Below are positions 12,814 to 25,280 of a stretch of 64,000 bases of DNA, piece after piece. Position 1 is the stretch's first letter, and every line of letters starts with the position of its first letter. The stretch covers positions 1,488,001 through 1,552,000 of the forward strand of contig CP021230.1 in the NCBI GenBank assembly GCA_003999685.1, written 5' to 3'. Source of the stretch: Taiwanofungus camphoratus. Lineage: Eukaryota; Basidiomycota; Agaricomycetes; Polyporales; Taiwanofungaceae. The notes under the pieces were generated by a model. It had not been told where the DNA came from. It searched no databases and worked only from the letters and a program-made list of their open reading frames with translations. Both the position numbers and the translations under genes were made by a program.

Positions 12814-15800
12814 ATGCTCGGCCTCGCAACGCCTTTGAGGGCAAGGGCGATTGTATGGACCTTCAGACAGCCGTTTACGAGGTCGTCGTTGTATAGGCCA
12901 GTACTTGTACACCAGTATGCGCTCTCGCAGAGGTTACTCGCCACCCAGTCAACGCCAACGCCAACGCCAACGCCAACGCCAACGCCTCCAACTTCATCTA
13001 CCAATTTGGAAGCTCCCAAACCAGCAACACCGCAACGACGAATCTCTCCGGAACCGAAACGCTCGTTACTGTCACGGTTACTTCCCTCATCGTTCTCAAC
13101 CACACAGAAGACGTCCTCTTCGTTCCGCAAGATTGTTGCACTGGCCAAACCAGAACGTAAGCCACTCGCAATCGCAATAGGTCTTTTGGTCGTCTCCTCC
13201 TCTGTGTCCATGAGCATCCCCTTCACAATCGGAAAGCTAATTGACTACTTCACCACTTCACAACCGGTACGTCCCTACACTTGCGTGGAGCATGACATTT
13301 TGTGAACGGGCCCTTGCATGATTGGCGAATTGGTAGCAAATTCCTCTTGGGCTCAGTCTTGGACAAGCATCGGTGTTGCTCCTCTTGTTATTCACAGTGG
13401 GGGCGGTGGCTAATGCTGGGAGGGCCATGATAATGCGAGTCTCGGGTGTGTAAAGTTCTTGAAACAGTGTTGGATGAGGATTTTCACGCACAAAATCATG
13501 CAAAGGTCAACGCATAGTGGCGCGTCTCCGCGAGCGGATGTATGTGGCCTCGTTGCAACAGGAAGTCGAGTTTGTCGAGCGCGGCGAGGGTGACGTGCTC
13601 AGCCGGCTGAGCGTTGACTCGAGCATTGTCGGCGAAAGGTGCGTACCCTTTCTTCCTGGGAAAACTTCCTCTTCCCACTTCCTTGTTCGCCAAGTTGGGA
13701 CACCGCTTTTTGCCAACTTCAGATTACTGTATCTTTCTTTGTCTTTTCCGACTCAGTGTCTCCGCAAAGTGGCTGAACTCATAGGCCAGCTTGACCCAGA
13801 ACCTTTCAGACGGTCTGCGCTCTGTGATCATGTCTTCCGCCGGATGTACGTAACTCATCGTGTAACATCCACTTTCTTGTTCATGATTTGCAGTGGGCGC
13901 GATGTTCTACATTTCACCACAATTGACGTTGCTTATGCTCACCATCGTTCCGCCTGTCTCGCTTGGTGTCGTAAGCTTCTCTTCTTGCTAGTATGTGTAT
14001 TTGTCCAACCTGTCGTGCCGCGTCATGTAGGTGTTCTATGGCCGCTACCTAAAGCGACTATCAAACAAGACGCAAGAAGCGCTCGGTGAGATGACCAAGG
14101 CACGTCTGTCTAAAATTCGCTCTACAATATCCACGGCATGCAATGACGTGAGATAACATAGGTCGCACAAGAATCGCTTTCGGCACTGCGTACTGTGCAA
14201 GCATTTAATGCGCTTCCACAAGAGCAGGGAAAGTTCCACCAGAAGGTAGGCAACGTATTAGCGCTTGCTCGCAAAGAGGCGATTGCGAGTGGTATCTTCT
14301 TCGGAAGCACGGGCTGGAGCGGAAACGTTACGCTGCTGGGCTTGCTCGGTTATGGTCGGTATTCTCTGTTTAGGCTGTCCGAGGTGTTTCCGTTTTGTCT
14401 TTTCTGGACATACGGAAGGCGCCAATACTAATAAAAGGCTGGTGTAGGCGGCGCCCTTGTGAGCCAAGGGGCGATATCAGTGGGAGAATTGACCAGTCTA
14501 TTGTTGTACACGGTATATGTTGGGAGTGGCATGCAGATGCTAACGTAATGCCTTCCCTCTCACTCCTATCTTTTATACTGACTCAATGATCTCGATATTT
14601 AGCGCGTTCTTCGTATGTACTCCGCTTAAGCTTCGTCTCGCATATCAAGGCTCAACGCGGACTGTACACTAAAAATATAGTCATCGATCATGCGCGGCAT
14701 TGGCGCAGGTGTGCGCATCTTTGAGCTGCTGGACCGTTCTCCAGCCATTCCACCAGAAACGGGCATCGAAGTTGACCCTGCGCGGCGTGGTCCTGTACGT
14801 TTCGAGGGCGTCTCTTTTGAATATCCAAGTCGTCCTGGTGTCTCTGTCCTGAGAGATCTGGATCTGGATATCCGGGTTGGGGAGAGCGTCGCAATTGTGT
14901 TCGTATTACTTCTATTTGCTTTGCTATGCGTGCCTACCGTTGCTCACACTTAGTCTTGGACCATACACAGCGGAAAGAGCGGCAGTGGCAAGTCGTCGAT
15001 TAATGCTCTGTTGATGCGATATTATGATCCTGTGAGGGGTAAGGTTACTTTTGACGGGCAAGGTCTGTCTTTTCGCTTCATCACGGGAACTTTGCTTAAC
15101 CACATACCAAGACATTCGAGAGTTCAAACCTTCATCGTGGCGTAGTGCCATTGGTGTTGTACCTCAAGTGGGTTTTCACCGCTCTTTGAGGATGACCGAA
15201 AACTGATCTATTCAATGGCACTCCTCAGGATCCTGTGTTATTCACTGGCACGATCGCATCCAACATCGCATATGGGAACGAGAGTGCCACACGCGAGCAA
15301 ATCGAGGCGGCTGCGCGTGAGGCAAACTGCGAGTTCGTGTGGGGAATGCCGCAGGGCTTCGATACAGAAAGTGAGTGCCTCATGTCGTGCCCGAACGAGC
15401 ATTGGTTTGATAACCATCTCGCGTCCTCTAGTTGGACGTTTGAGTCTCAGTGGTGGGCAGCGGCAGCGCTTGGCTATTGCGCGTGCTTTGTTGAAGAAGC
15501 CCGCTATTCTTGCACTCGACGAGGCAACGAGCTCACTGGATGCAACGTCGGAGTACCGCGTAAGTCTGGAGATTTTCCAGCGTTCGAGAGTGTACTGACT
15601 ATGATGCCCGTCTAAAGGTCAATGACGCAATTGACAAAATCCTGCGCTCACGGCAGACGACTTGCCTGATCGTTGCACATCGACTCTCAACGATCGCACG
15701 TGCAGAAAAAATTGTCGTCTTGGAAGGTGAGTACATTCTCCTCAGGAACTTGCGCTCATTTGGACTCAACCACGCATACTTGAATAGACGGCAATATCAC

Positions 15801-16037
15801 CGAGTCAGGAACATATCGCCAGCTGGTCAGTCGTAGCCTATTTTCTGTGTATCAGATCTTGACGAATGTCCCTTTCCGTACTTTCAGGTGACGAGGGAGA
15901 ACTCCAGATTCCGGGCTCTCATGTCGGCTCAGCTCAACGCTGCCGCCGGAGAATCTCACAAACCGGACTCGGCGTCAGCAGGTCCACATATCACACCTGA
16001 GTCAAGATCGGACTCCCGGCCTCAAGCTCAGCTATAG
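12814..16037 (+). CDS. MDL1: Mitochondrial half ABC transporter (MDL1/ABCB10 type)
   Basis: This is an inner-membrane half transporter that would work as a dimer; yeast Mdl1 exports peptides from the mitochondrial matrix. The ATG at 12814 starts [20 protein letters not shown], a basic, acid-free presequence typical of matrix import, followed by a Thr-Pro repeat encoded by a hexanucleotide microsatellite (about 12951-12990). The membrane domain follows ([65 protein letters not shown] and [19 protein letters not shown]). The nucleotide-binding domain has Walker [10 protein letters not shown] (about 14972-14998), a Q-loop at [16 protein letters not shown], the signature [16 protein letters not shown], Walker [14 protein letters not shown] and the switch His in IVAHRLSTI. 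It ends RPQAQL. About twelve introns restore one continuous frame, so the gene looks intact. MDL1 is preferred over ATM1 because of the presequence and core motifs. Confidence 0.85.
12951..12990 (+). repeat. Hexanucleotide microsatellite (CAACGC)n inside the ABC transporter
   Basis: Six or so tandem CAACGC units encode alternating Thr-Pro just after the predicted mitochondrial presequence. Because the unit is six bases long, copy-number change keeps the frame. Confidence 0.8.
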
Positions 16038-16337
16038 AGCCCCCACTGGATGTTTCCCGACTGGGGAGAATATTGACTACCTACTGAGCCGATATTGCGG
16101 GACCGGAAGATCCAAAGGAAGCTGTACTGTATGTTTATCAATAATGTTGTATCTAGATCTGAGTATACTCTCTATTCAACACCTGAGCCGAATCTTTCTT
16201 GATTCGAGCCAGGCTATACTTACTGACGAGAGTACTACCAGAACAGACGTTGCGTTACAGGTAAAAATTTGAGAGAATGAAGTGCTCAGCAACGTATTTT
16301 AAGGATAGAACGGGCAGGGCACTGCACGAAACTCAGT

Positions 16338-17335
16338 CTAAGTGCTAAAGAATCTACTCCACATTTTTTTCAGCAGGCCTTCTTTCGCAGTCTGCTCGAC
16401 CGCCGGAAGCGATCGCACAAACCTCCTGTAGTCATCATCCTCGTACGACCTTCCGTGCACGATCCACCGTTCCACGCCACGCAAGATGCCCTTCTCTAGC
16501 CATCGCATCGCCGTGCTGTCTGGCTGCCATACACACTCTGTCCATACCGCCAGCGGGCCCGTTCTCCGAGGCAGCTGAGAGGGCGACTGTCTGCGCGCCA
16601 TCCGATTCGCTATCACGACGTCCGTCAGGATGCGGTCGCCGACCACAACCAGTTCATCATCGCGGATGGGCGCAGGTAGCGAGGTGAAGTACGCCCGTAT
16701 CGACGCGATGCACGAGTAGGATGGCTTCGGGGACGGGTGACGGAGTACCGGCACGGAGAGATGGTGGGTCACGGATTCAGCCTGTATACACGCCAAGGAA
16801 GCCATTGTAATGAAGTGAGAGGCTCCCGAGAGTGAGATTTACCTGTATCTCGCCTGCGTCCAGATGCGAGCCGGCGGAATTGCTGACAAGGAGAACGTTT
16901 CCCTTACCGAATGTTTCACGGCATTCCCTCCATGCTTCCTGCAGGATACAATCCATGGAACGAGTCAACCTCATAAAGTGATAGAAAGATATGTCCTAGA
17001 GATGTACTGACTGTGAGCTCTGGCACAAGCCTATCTTGGTGTGGTAAAGTCTATACAGTGAATACGGTTAGCTTCCGGGGACTTCTCCCTCAACTGAGAC
17101 TCAGCACCAGGCAATTGTCCTTGTCAAAAACCGCGCCGCGGTATCCCGCCTTTCGTAACTCGGGAAAGTCAAGTTGGCGAATGTCTTTCTGCATTGCACC
17201 GCAACTGAGTTCAGGTGCGGGGAGTAAATAATCTGAAATGATGATCCGACCTTTGACAATGAGAGATGGCAGGACGATACGCGGATTCACTAGAAGGTGG
17301 AGAGGGACAAGAATACCGGGGATGTTGATAGGCAT
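16338..17335 (-). CDS. GEP4: Mitochondrial phosphatidylglycerophosphate phosphatase GEP4
   Basis: This HAD-family phosphatase makes phosphatidylglycerol from PGP on the matrix side of the inner membrane, a step of cardiolipin synthesis. The ATG at 17335 starts MPINIPGILVPLHLLVNPRI. An intron (about 17252-17186) precedes KDIRQLDFPELRKAGYRGAV. The HAD nucleophile motif is FDKDNCLT, with an intron falling right before the Thr, and TLPHQDRLVPELT follows. Later blocks are GKGNVLLVSNSAGSHLDAGE, then HLSVPVLRHPSPKPSYSC, and LVVVGDRILTDVVIANRMA, which holds the conserved GDR and TD residues. The C-terminus is MWSRFFST. All family motifs are present. The gene is convergent with the ABC transporter, with 300 bases between the stops. 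Confidence 0.88.
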
Positions 17336-17867
17336 GTATTCGTGCTGAAGTCAGTTCTCGTAAGGTCTGCGGCAGCCTTGCCCATTTGTTTGGCTTCGTT
17401 AGTCCGCATGGCCGGCGCTTACAGCGTCCCTCTACGCTATCATGTGAATAATGTTTGCCCCTGTACTTCTCTCGGTGTTGGACGTTGAAGACGCTGAGGT
17501 ACAGGTTAATTTGGAACCATAGTCTGCCTACAAAATTTGACAATTGCTAGAATTGATAGCACTCATCAAGTATATCTTGATTCTTGCCATCCCTTTTTAC
17601 TGACTGCCAGTGGTGGTGAAAACCTTTGGCAGACTGCTCGATTTTTGGAGACACTATGGCAGTCCAACAATCACTTGCGCATTTCTCCATTTAGATGGCT
17701 AGTCAAATGTGCCACTGTGATGAACGTAAGTGCTGTTTAATGAGGTGAGTCACTGAACAAAGCTTGTACATTGCAATGCATGGCGCACCCCAAAAGCACC
17801 CATTTGTGGTTTTATATACGCTTCTAGGCTACTCTACAGATCATCAGGACAAAGACCCACAGTCCGT
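17336..17867. other. GEP4 upstream region and left remnant of a DNA transposon
   Basis: The first part is the GEP4 promoter side. The last bases before 17868 read, on the plus strand, SSGQRPTVR, and the same frame resumes right of the LTR pair at 22596 as NGLIEKHFKTLMQM. This suggests that the DNA-transposon transposase once ran through this point. The open frame 17537-17740 may be more of that element, but I cannot identify it. Confidence 0.45.
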
Positions 17868-19613
17868 TGATACGACCTAGGGGACCCTGGCACCTAGGGA
17901 GTGCTCCGCAACATGCCTGGGAGGTAGTGTGTAAACTGTGGGGATGTGAGAGGAGGAGCTACAACCTGTATGATACCAGGAAACCTGTATGTCTTGTTTT
18001 TTGTAAGTGGGGGAGTAAGGGGTCAAGGGTCCTGCACAACAGGATCTTGTTCCTAAGTGCTATACAATCCCTAAGGCCTTGCAAGGCCCTCCGAAGTGCG
18101 CAAAGTCCTTCGAGGTTCTGCGAAGTCCTTCAAAGTTTTAGCTAAATCACACGAGCTGACTTCGTAGGCTGTATGGAGTTAGGGAGCAATAAGCCAATAG
18201 ACTATAGTTTCAACTAAGCGGCAGAGGGTACAAGACTGCTGCGAAGTCTTTTAGCTAGAGTTAGCTAAAGGACTCAAGGCTTAGAGGTTTGTTAGAACGA
18301 GGTGGGCGAGGTTTGGCTAGCGTAGAAGACCTGTAGGGGAGGTCGGATGGTTCGGAGAGCTAAAACTTGGAATAGAAATTGGAGAACAAGGTTGCTGGAA
18401 GCTCCGAAGTGTCTGATGACCTCGAGGTGTAGGTCAGAGAGTTCAAGGGCGTAGAGAGATGTACTATAGCCTGAAATGAAGGCTATGGGAGAGTCGTAGG
18501 GCTATTCGTAGGACGTAGGGATGGCGCAATGTGAGCCTAAGGATATAACTAAAGCGGAGGCCCACTGGATAGGTGTTATGAGATGCTGAAGGGTGCGAAG
18601 TCACGGTGACTTTGTGGATTGTAGTGCGTAGTTCGGGAAGCGTAGACGTGGTTCGTAGATATATCGCGAGCGTAAACGTAGTTCAAAGGTACTGGAACGG
18701 AGCTGGGGTGGAGACTTAGGGGCCTTAGGACCGTTCCTAAGGTTGTACTCGCAACACTTTCTTGAGATCAGAGCTACAGGGGAACTTGTATTCCAAAGAG
18801 AGAAGCGTGCACTGAGGGGTCTCTGTCTTACATAGTAAACTACCTCTGACTAAATAGGGGAGCGTGAGGTGAACTATTCTTGCGCGAAGTGATCCTTACG
18901 AGTCCGAAATGTGTACTAAAGCACATGGACTCCGAAGTGAACACGAGGAGGATAGGAACTAATTAGGAACTGAAACAGGGGAACTACGTACGGTAGAATG
19001 ACCAAGTTCATTCACAAGGGCGGGATGACTATCCGAGAGCAGCCATGCGCCGTGATCAACTATCTTAGTGGGCTAAGAGCGTACAAAGTTCTTAGCAGCG
19101 GAACTTGGTCTAATTGGGGTAGGAGGTGTCCTAACTGGGTGGAGGACCATATGGATACACCCTAGGATGACCTTATGGCATAGGATTGAGACCCATGGGG
19201 TGCGCAAGGCTTCCTAAGTCCAGCTTCCAGAACTTCAGACCGTTTCGGAGCCTATCGGAGGTAGCTGCAATCACAAGAGCTAGAAGAGACTTAGCTAAGC
19301 CCAGGATGAATGATGTAGTAGGTAGGACCTAGATCTAATGGAACAGTATGGGAGGGCCGGCAGTGTCCGATAGTGGACTTAGCAGGAGTTAGGGACTTCG
19401 CGTCTAGCATTCGAAACCTCGTAGCACCTCGTGTGACTTCGCAAGACTTCGTAGGGTGTTAGAAGGGTTTAGGAAGGAAAGGAGGTGTTAGGAATATTAT
19501 AGGAACCTATCCCTCCTGTCGTAGGCTGTAGAAGAGTCTTAGAGTGGTTGGTTGAGGGATTAGAAAGCTCCTAAAATCGCGATTCGGGGCCCAGGAGGCT
19601 ACAGGACTCATCA
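17868..19613 (-). repeat. Old LTR of the Ty3-type family, minus orientation
   Basis: About 1,746 bases. Read on the minus strand, it matches the LTRs at 28208 and 38676 along its whole length, starting TGATGAGTC and ending GGTCGTATCA. It is clearly older: many differences are CG to TG or CA, and it belongs to a longer LTR version (about 1.75 kb against 1.61 kb). The left flank is CCGT, equal to the right flank of the LTR ending at 22591. Confidence 0.85.
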
Positions 19614-20834
19614 ACGCACACTATGACAGCAACAAGGGACCTTGACAAATGGTTTACAACCGTGAACGCTCACACTAGCCATATCATTACAGGGTGAGCT
19701 TATTCGCATCATATGCAGGCATAATCGGGTGTTGTTGTTGGAGATTATAGTGTCACAGTCGTTATACTGCCTTGTTGTAGCGCATTTGTCCTACATAGAT
19801 CTAATTCATACTATTGTTGTTAACTGAGCCTTGAAGACTGATGTTTGTATTGTGCTTCCCACATCTCGTAAGGAGCGCTATCGCTTATTGATTGAGAGTA
19901 TCAATTTCCGATCTTCAATGAGGAAGAGTAGGTATAGCCAGCAGCATTCCAGAGATACAGCCAGTAACATTCTATAGATGTAGATATAAACATTGTGACG
20001 GTATACATTACAGATACCGCAGAAATGTGTGCATTGGATGCCACAGCTACATACCTTCCAAATGTCATGGATGACATGCATCGCAAATATCAGGGCAACA
20101 TGAGTAGTGCATATGACGGACGGATCTCGACAGCGAAAGCTTGCTGATATGTCTACCTTAGATGTTTAGGAATTGTTTCATTTGTTATCTCTCAGCTGTG
20201 CTCTATATGCGTTGGCAAGACACTGCCTCAAATAGGAACAAATTGATTGTAGAATAGGACATCTGTGCGACATTACCTGATGCAGATTCGAGCCAGACGC
20301 CACATCCTCATTGAGTGGCCTCTTCAATCTCAAATCGTTATTTATTTGGGTCTGCGGTGTAGTTTGCGGTTCCAGCTGCCTCTTACATAAGCATCATCAA
20401 TCCAGACTCAGCACATGAGCTGAGACATTGAAGGCCTCTGGTGCTTAAATTCTATTGGCTGCCTGGCACGGCCCAGTTTCACCCTAACTTGCAAGTCAAC
20501 TTACAACTTGCCTTGAAGAAACTCAGATTTTCAAGTTTTGTCGAGTTTGTGACTCTTTCTTTTTTCCCCGGGTTTATACTCCATACAGCATAGGTACATG
20601 TAGAGTCTAATGTGATAGGAAATGGGCATCCATGCCCACATGAGCAGCAACCCAACAGTCTCTAGTTGTATCAATATGTGACGTGGGCAGACAATCCAGC
20701 AAGGCCTGCAGAAAGGAAGGGCACAGCCAGCCCAGATGTACAAGTCCCCAACCACCAGAGAAGCGACAGCATGTTATGGCCATACAAGTCTCCAGCCAGC
20801 CAAGGAAGCGACATTCGGAGGAAGCCGTAACCGA
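19614..20834. other. Non-coding segment between two inverted LTRs
   Basis: These 1,221 bases contain no long open frame and no visible gag, pol, primer-binding site or polypurine tract next to either LTR. Short AT-rich stretches occur. The origin is unknown. Confidence 0.5.
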
Positions 20835-22591
20835 TGATGAGTCCGGTAGCCTCCTGGGCCCCGAATTGCGATTTTAGGAGCTTTCTAATCTCATAACCGA
20901 TCATCCTATGACTCTTCTACAGCCTATAACAGGTGGGATAGGTTCCTATAATATTCCTAACATCTCCTTTCCTTCCTAAACCCTTCTAACACCCTACAAA
21001 GTTCTGCAAAGTCACATGAGGTGCTATGAGGTTTCGAACACTAGCCACAAAGTCCCTAACTCCTGCTAAGTCCCCTATCGGACACTGCTGGCCCTCTCAT
21101 ACTGTTCTATTGGATCTAGGTCCCAGCTACTACATCACTCATCCCGGGTTTAGCTAAGAAGTCTTAGCTAAGTCTCTCCTAGCTCTTGTGATTACAGCCA
21201 CCTCTGATAGGCTCTGAAACGGTCCGAAGTTCCGAAGGCTGGACTTAGGAAGCCTTGCGCACCCCATGGGTCTCAATCCTATGCCATAAGGTCCTTCTAT
21301 GGCACATTCATATGATCCTCCACCCAGTTAGGACACCTCCTACCCCGATTAGGCCAAGTCCTGCTGCTAGAAAACTTTGTATGCTCCTAGCCCACTAAGA
21401 TAGTTGATCACAGCGCATGGCTGCTCTCGGATAGTCATCTCGCTCTTGTGAATGAACTTGGTCACCTTTCTACCATACGTAGTTCCCCTGTTTCAGTTCC
21501 TAATTAGTTCCTATCCTCCTCGTGTTCACTTCGGAGTCCATGTGCTTTAGTACACATTTCGGACTCGTAAGGATCACTTCGCGCAAGAATAGTTCACCTC
21601 ACGCTCCCCTATTTAGTCAGAGGTAGTTTACTATGTAAGACAGAGACCCCTCAGTGCACGCTTCTCTCTTTGGAATACAAGTTCCCCTGTAGCTCTGATC
21701 TCAAGAAAGTGTTGCGAGTACAACCTTAGGAACGGTCCTAAGGCCCCTAAGTCTCCACCCCAGCTCCGTTCCAGTACCTTTGAACTACGTTTACGCTCGC
21801 GATATATCTACGAACCACGTCTACACTTCCCGAACTACGCACTACGATCTACGAAGTCGCCGCAACTTCGCGCCCTTCAGCACCTCTTATAGCACCTATC
21901 TGGTGGGCCTCCGCCTTAGTTATACCCTTAGGCTCACGTTGCGTCATTCCTACGTCCTACGAATAACCCTACGACTCCCCCATAGCCTTCATTACAGGCT
22001 ATAGTACATCTCTCTACGCCCTTGAACTCTCCGACCTACACTCCGAGGTCATCAGACACTTCAGAGCTTCCAGCAACCTCGTTCTCCAATTTCTATTCCA
22101 AGTATTAGCTCTCCGAACTCTCCGACCTCTCCTACAGGTCCCCTACGCTAGCCAAACCTCGCTCTAACAAACCTCTAAGTCTTACGCCCTTTAGCTAACT
22201 CTAGCTAAAAGGACTTCGCAGCAGTCTCATACCCTCTGCCGCTTAGTAGAAATTATAGTCCATTGGCTTATTGCTCACTAACTCTATACAGCCTACGAAG
22301 TCAGCTCACGCAATTTAGCTAAAACTTCGAAGGACTTCGAAGAATCTCGAAGGACTTCGCATACTTCGGGGGGGCTCGCAAGGCCTTAGGGATTGTATAG
22401 CACTTAGGAACAAGATCCTGTTGTGCAGGACCCTTGACCCCTTACTCCCCTACTTACAAAAACAAGACATACAGGTTTCCCGGTATCATACAGGTTGTAG
22501 CTCCTACCTGCACATCCTCACAGTTATCACACTACCCCACAGCCACATTGCGGAGCACTCCCTAGATACCAGGGTCCCCTAGGTCGTATCA
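20835..22591 (+). repeat. Old LTR of the Ty3-type family, plus orientation
   Basis: About 1,757 bases, from TGATGAGTCC to GGTCGTATCA. It is the same family as the LTR at 17868-19613 but opposite in orientation, and has the same longer form and a similar load of CG-to-TG/CA changes. The right flank is CCGT. Confidence 0.85.
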
Positions 22592-24243
22592 CCGTAATGG
22601 TCTTATTGAAAAGCACTTCAAGACACTCATGCAGATGACAGCATTTCATGTACAGGACATAATCACACCAGACCAAATGATACTCGTGAATGCAATGGGT
22701 GAGCTGGGGTCTGTCCTTTGGATGTCTGCAATTGACAATATGGAGGTTTATCTGGTGCGTAGTTACTTCTCATACACCGTGTCATAAAACTAATACTAGT
22801 GCGTGTTGTTAGAGTGATCTAACAATCTTAATTGGCAATGTTCTTGATGCATTTGGAACACTGGACCCAGCCAAGATCTTGATCAAAATCAAGCTACATG
22901 TTCTTGTGCATCTTCCAGATCACATCCGCAGACGAGGTCCCGCAGTTTGCTTCTCTACAGAGGTTTTTGAGTGTTTTAATGCTGTATTCCAGATGTGCTC
23001 TGTGCTAAGCAATCATCAAGCTCCCAGTTGTGATATCGCCATAAAAAATGCAGACTTAGATCGCGTCAAGCACATCTAGAGCAGAGGCTATTGGAAACAA
23101 GATTCTCAGTGGGTTCAAGCCGGCAAAGATGTCCAAAGCCTGCTACGAAAGACGCCAATTCTGCAGCGCCATCTTGGATGGGCTCCTGAGCCCATTTGGG
23201 TACTTGGTATGGTCAAATTCCCTGTGCAGAATAAATGTGTTTATGTCTCCACCTCTGAAACCAAGCTGCCTTGTGCACATAACCCTTTGAACATTTCCAT
23301 TGAGTCAACCCCTGAGTGGACTATTTGCATGGAAGTCACTGCTGTTAGTGGAGATGTCTGCAGAGTTGGTTTGTTTGCTATCTTTCGTCTAGACACTGTA
23401 AGTTTTATCTTGCATTGAGCTTCTATACCATTCTGAATGCTGCCTTTGAACAACAGCATTTACCTTTAATTGGGTGTGTCTCCACAATCCTTCTTGCAAG
23501 GGGTCGACAATCGGGGCAGGGCCTCATAATTTTCGAAGTCTTCGAGCTTGGTGAAGCTCGTCACTTCCGGCTTGGCATGCCCATTCTTCGTCCGCTGTCC
23601 ATATTTGAAAAACAGTATGTTATGGTCCCTTCCAATGTGAGTTTCTTAAGTTCAGTCAATGTGCAAAGTTAACAAACTAATATACGGTAATGTTTGTATA
23701 CCATAGTCAGCTCAATTTGTCCTGAATGTACAACATGACTGTGTTGCTTCACATTGCGATGCAAGCGGGATCGCCTACCAGAAGCAAGAGCATCAGATGA
23801 CGAAACGAACTGTTAACTCCATCATTTATAGAGACGACACTCATTTCATAGTCAATACTCATGCACTACATAATGCCTCCCTTCTTCGCCAGTTTCTCCC
23901 TCGGCATCTAACAGTGCCACAGCCTCTCTTTGCTGACCGCAAGAAGCGCCATGAAGATCTTGCAGTTGACCTTGCTAAGGAACAGACTGCCAAATGTATG
24001 GCCACAAAGGCAAAGGCTGCAGCAACATGAAAGGGCAAACAGGATGCCAAGGATGCTGTCAAGGCAAAGCAAAAACAAGCTGATTTGGAAGGTCATCAAA
24101 ACATGCATGCTACCGACAGCGGTCAAGCGAATGGATCTGAGGGGCCTGAGAATGGTGATGAGGGTAATGTGGGCAACTGTGAGTTCACAGAGGAGGGCGA
24201 AATTGCTACACACACACACTGTAAGAAACGCAAACGGTGTTGA
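22592..24243 (+). pseudogene. Transposase remnant of a CACTA-like DNA transposon
   Basis: This is the C-terminal part of a basidiomycete transposase. Blocks in order are NGLIEKHFKTLMQMTAFHV, GELGSVLWMSAIDNMEVYL, an intron (about 22755-22813), LTILIGNVLDAFGTLDPAKI, KIKLHVLVHLPDHIRRRGPA, STEVFECFNAVFQMCSVLSN, HQAPSCDIA, and after a further intron IIFEVFELGEARHFRLGMPI. The next block is VNTHALHNASLLRQFLPRHL, and a Lys/Gln-rich tail ends KKRKRC. Two in-frame stops (23077-23079, where a Leu is expected, and 24028-24030) show that it is dead. The CACTA/Tnp2 assignment rests on remembered resemblance of the HLPD and SNHQAPS blocks; a KDZ-type element is the alternative. An LTR unit sits in its left part. 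Confidence 0.6.
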
Positions 24244-25280
24244 TATACTTATATCAATTGCTATCTGACAGCCACTTCATACTTCAAATAAACATTCGTT
24301 ATGTCTTTATTGTTCTGAACACTAGTTTCGTCAAATCCACACCAATCACTATATCCTTTGTCACAACATTCCTTGCCCTGTTCACCCTTGCACATCCTGA
24401 ATCCTCTCCAGCTTGTGAACCAGGATGTTACACCCAACTCGGACAGCGCAGTTTGATATGGCTGTGTGGATACAAGCTGGTGGCATATGATTGGTTCATT
24501 CACACAAGGGGGATTCGGTACCTGTTCGTGGGCGACAGTTCAGATTGGGTGAGACAATACTGCAAAATGGGACAATAGAAAAATTAGCACTACATACCAT
24601 TAGCCTGCAGATATTCATCACATAGACCTTTGTAGGCTCGCTGCCATACTGAGATAGAATCTAGTATAGATCGGATGACATGCAGAGCATTCCCCGAGGC
24701 TGCAGCTGTGAGATCGTTCGAGGCCAGATTGGAGAACAGCCTGAGTTCACACCTAAACAGCAAAGAAAGATCTCCTGTCGATCTATCACAGTCATCACAG
24801 TAAGGTCAGAATGAGCCTCTGGGATTGTGTCTGGCTAGCCTGCAGTGGCATATCTGGCAAATGTCGTGTCAATGTGTGAGAGAGGCTGAAATGTTCATGT
24901 GCATTTGAGACGCTTCGAGCCTTAGTGAAACGCCGTAGCTAATGTAACTCAGACACGCAGGATCAAATATTTTTCAAATATTTTTTTGGGTTGGCGATGT
25001 AGCCAATCGCTGCGTGAGATCATGCTTATGTTATCAGAAACACCAACTCGTCGAGCGAGTTACTCAACTCGACTCGGATGTCCGAGTTTGTGAACTTGAC
25101 ACGCAAGTCGAGTCGAGTTCCGAGTTCAACTCGACTCGACCGCAATGCTATCCCCATCCACCTCCTAGCAGCCAATCGTATGCTACATCCGAGAGTTCAC
25201 ATGCATAATATCCACATGACATTTTCCTTTCAGTGATCGTCCAAAACTGGAGACGCGTGCCACGTGCCTACAGATTGAAA
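24244..25280. other. Non-coding stretch with an ACTCG-rich hairpin patch
   Basis: There is no recognised gene. This probably includes the right end of the decayed DNA transposon, whose terminal repeat I could not find. A cluster of ACTCG/CGAGT motifs lies at 25040-25142. Confidence 0.45.
25107..25140. repeat. Perfect 13-bp inverted repeat, 8-base loop
   Basis: GTCGAGTCGAGTT (25107-25119) pairs with AACTCGACTCGAC (25128-25140). More copies of the same GAGTCGAGT core lie at 25046-25106. The patch could be a transposon end or a sequence that forms a cruciform. Confidence 0.75.

Noticed and set aside
13639-13791. An in-frame stop in the ABC transporter near 13785
   Set aside because: It lies within an intron if the acceptor GGCCAG is used, which gives the expected [12 protein letters not shown].
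17868-22591. A full-length LTR retrotransposon with 1.2 kb interior
   Set aside because: The LTRs face opposite ways, and the interior has no gag, pol, primer site or polypurine tract next to either LTR.
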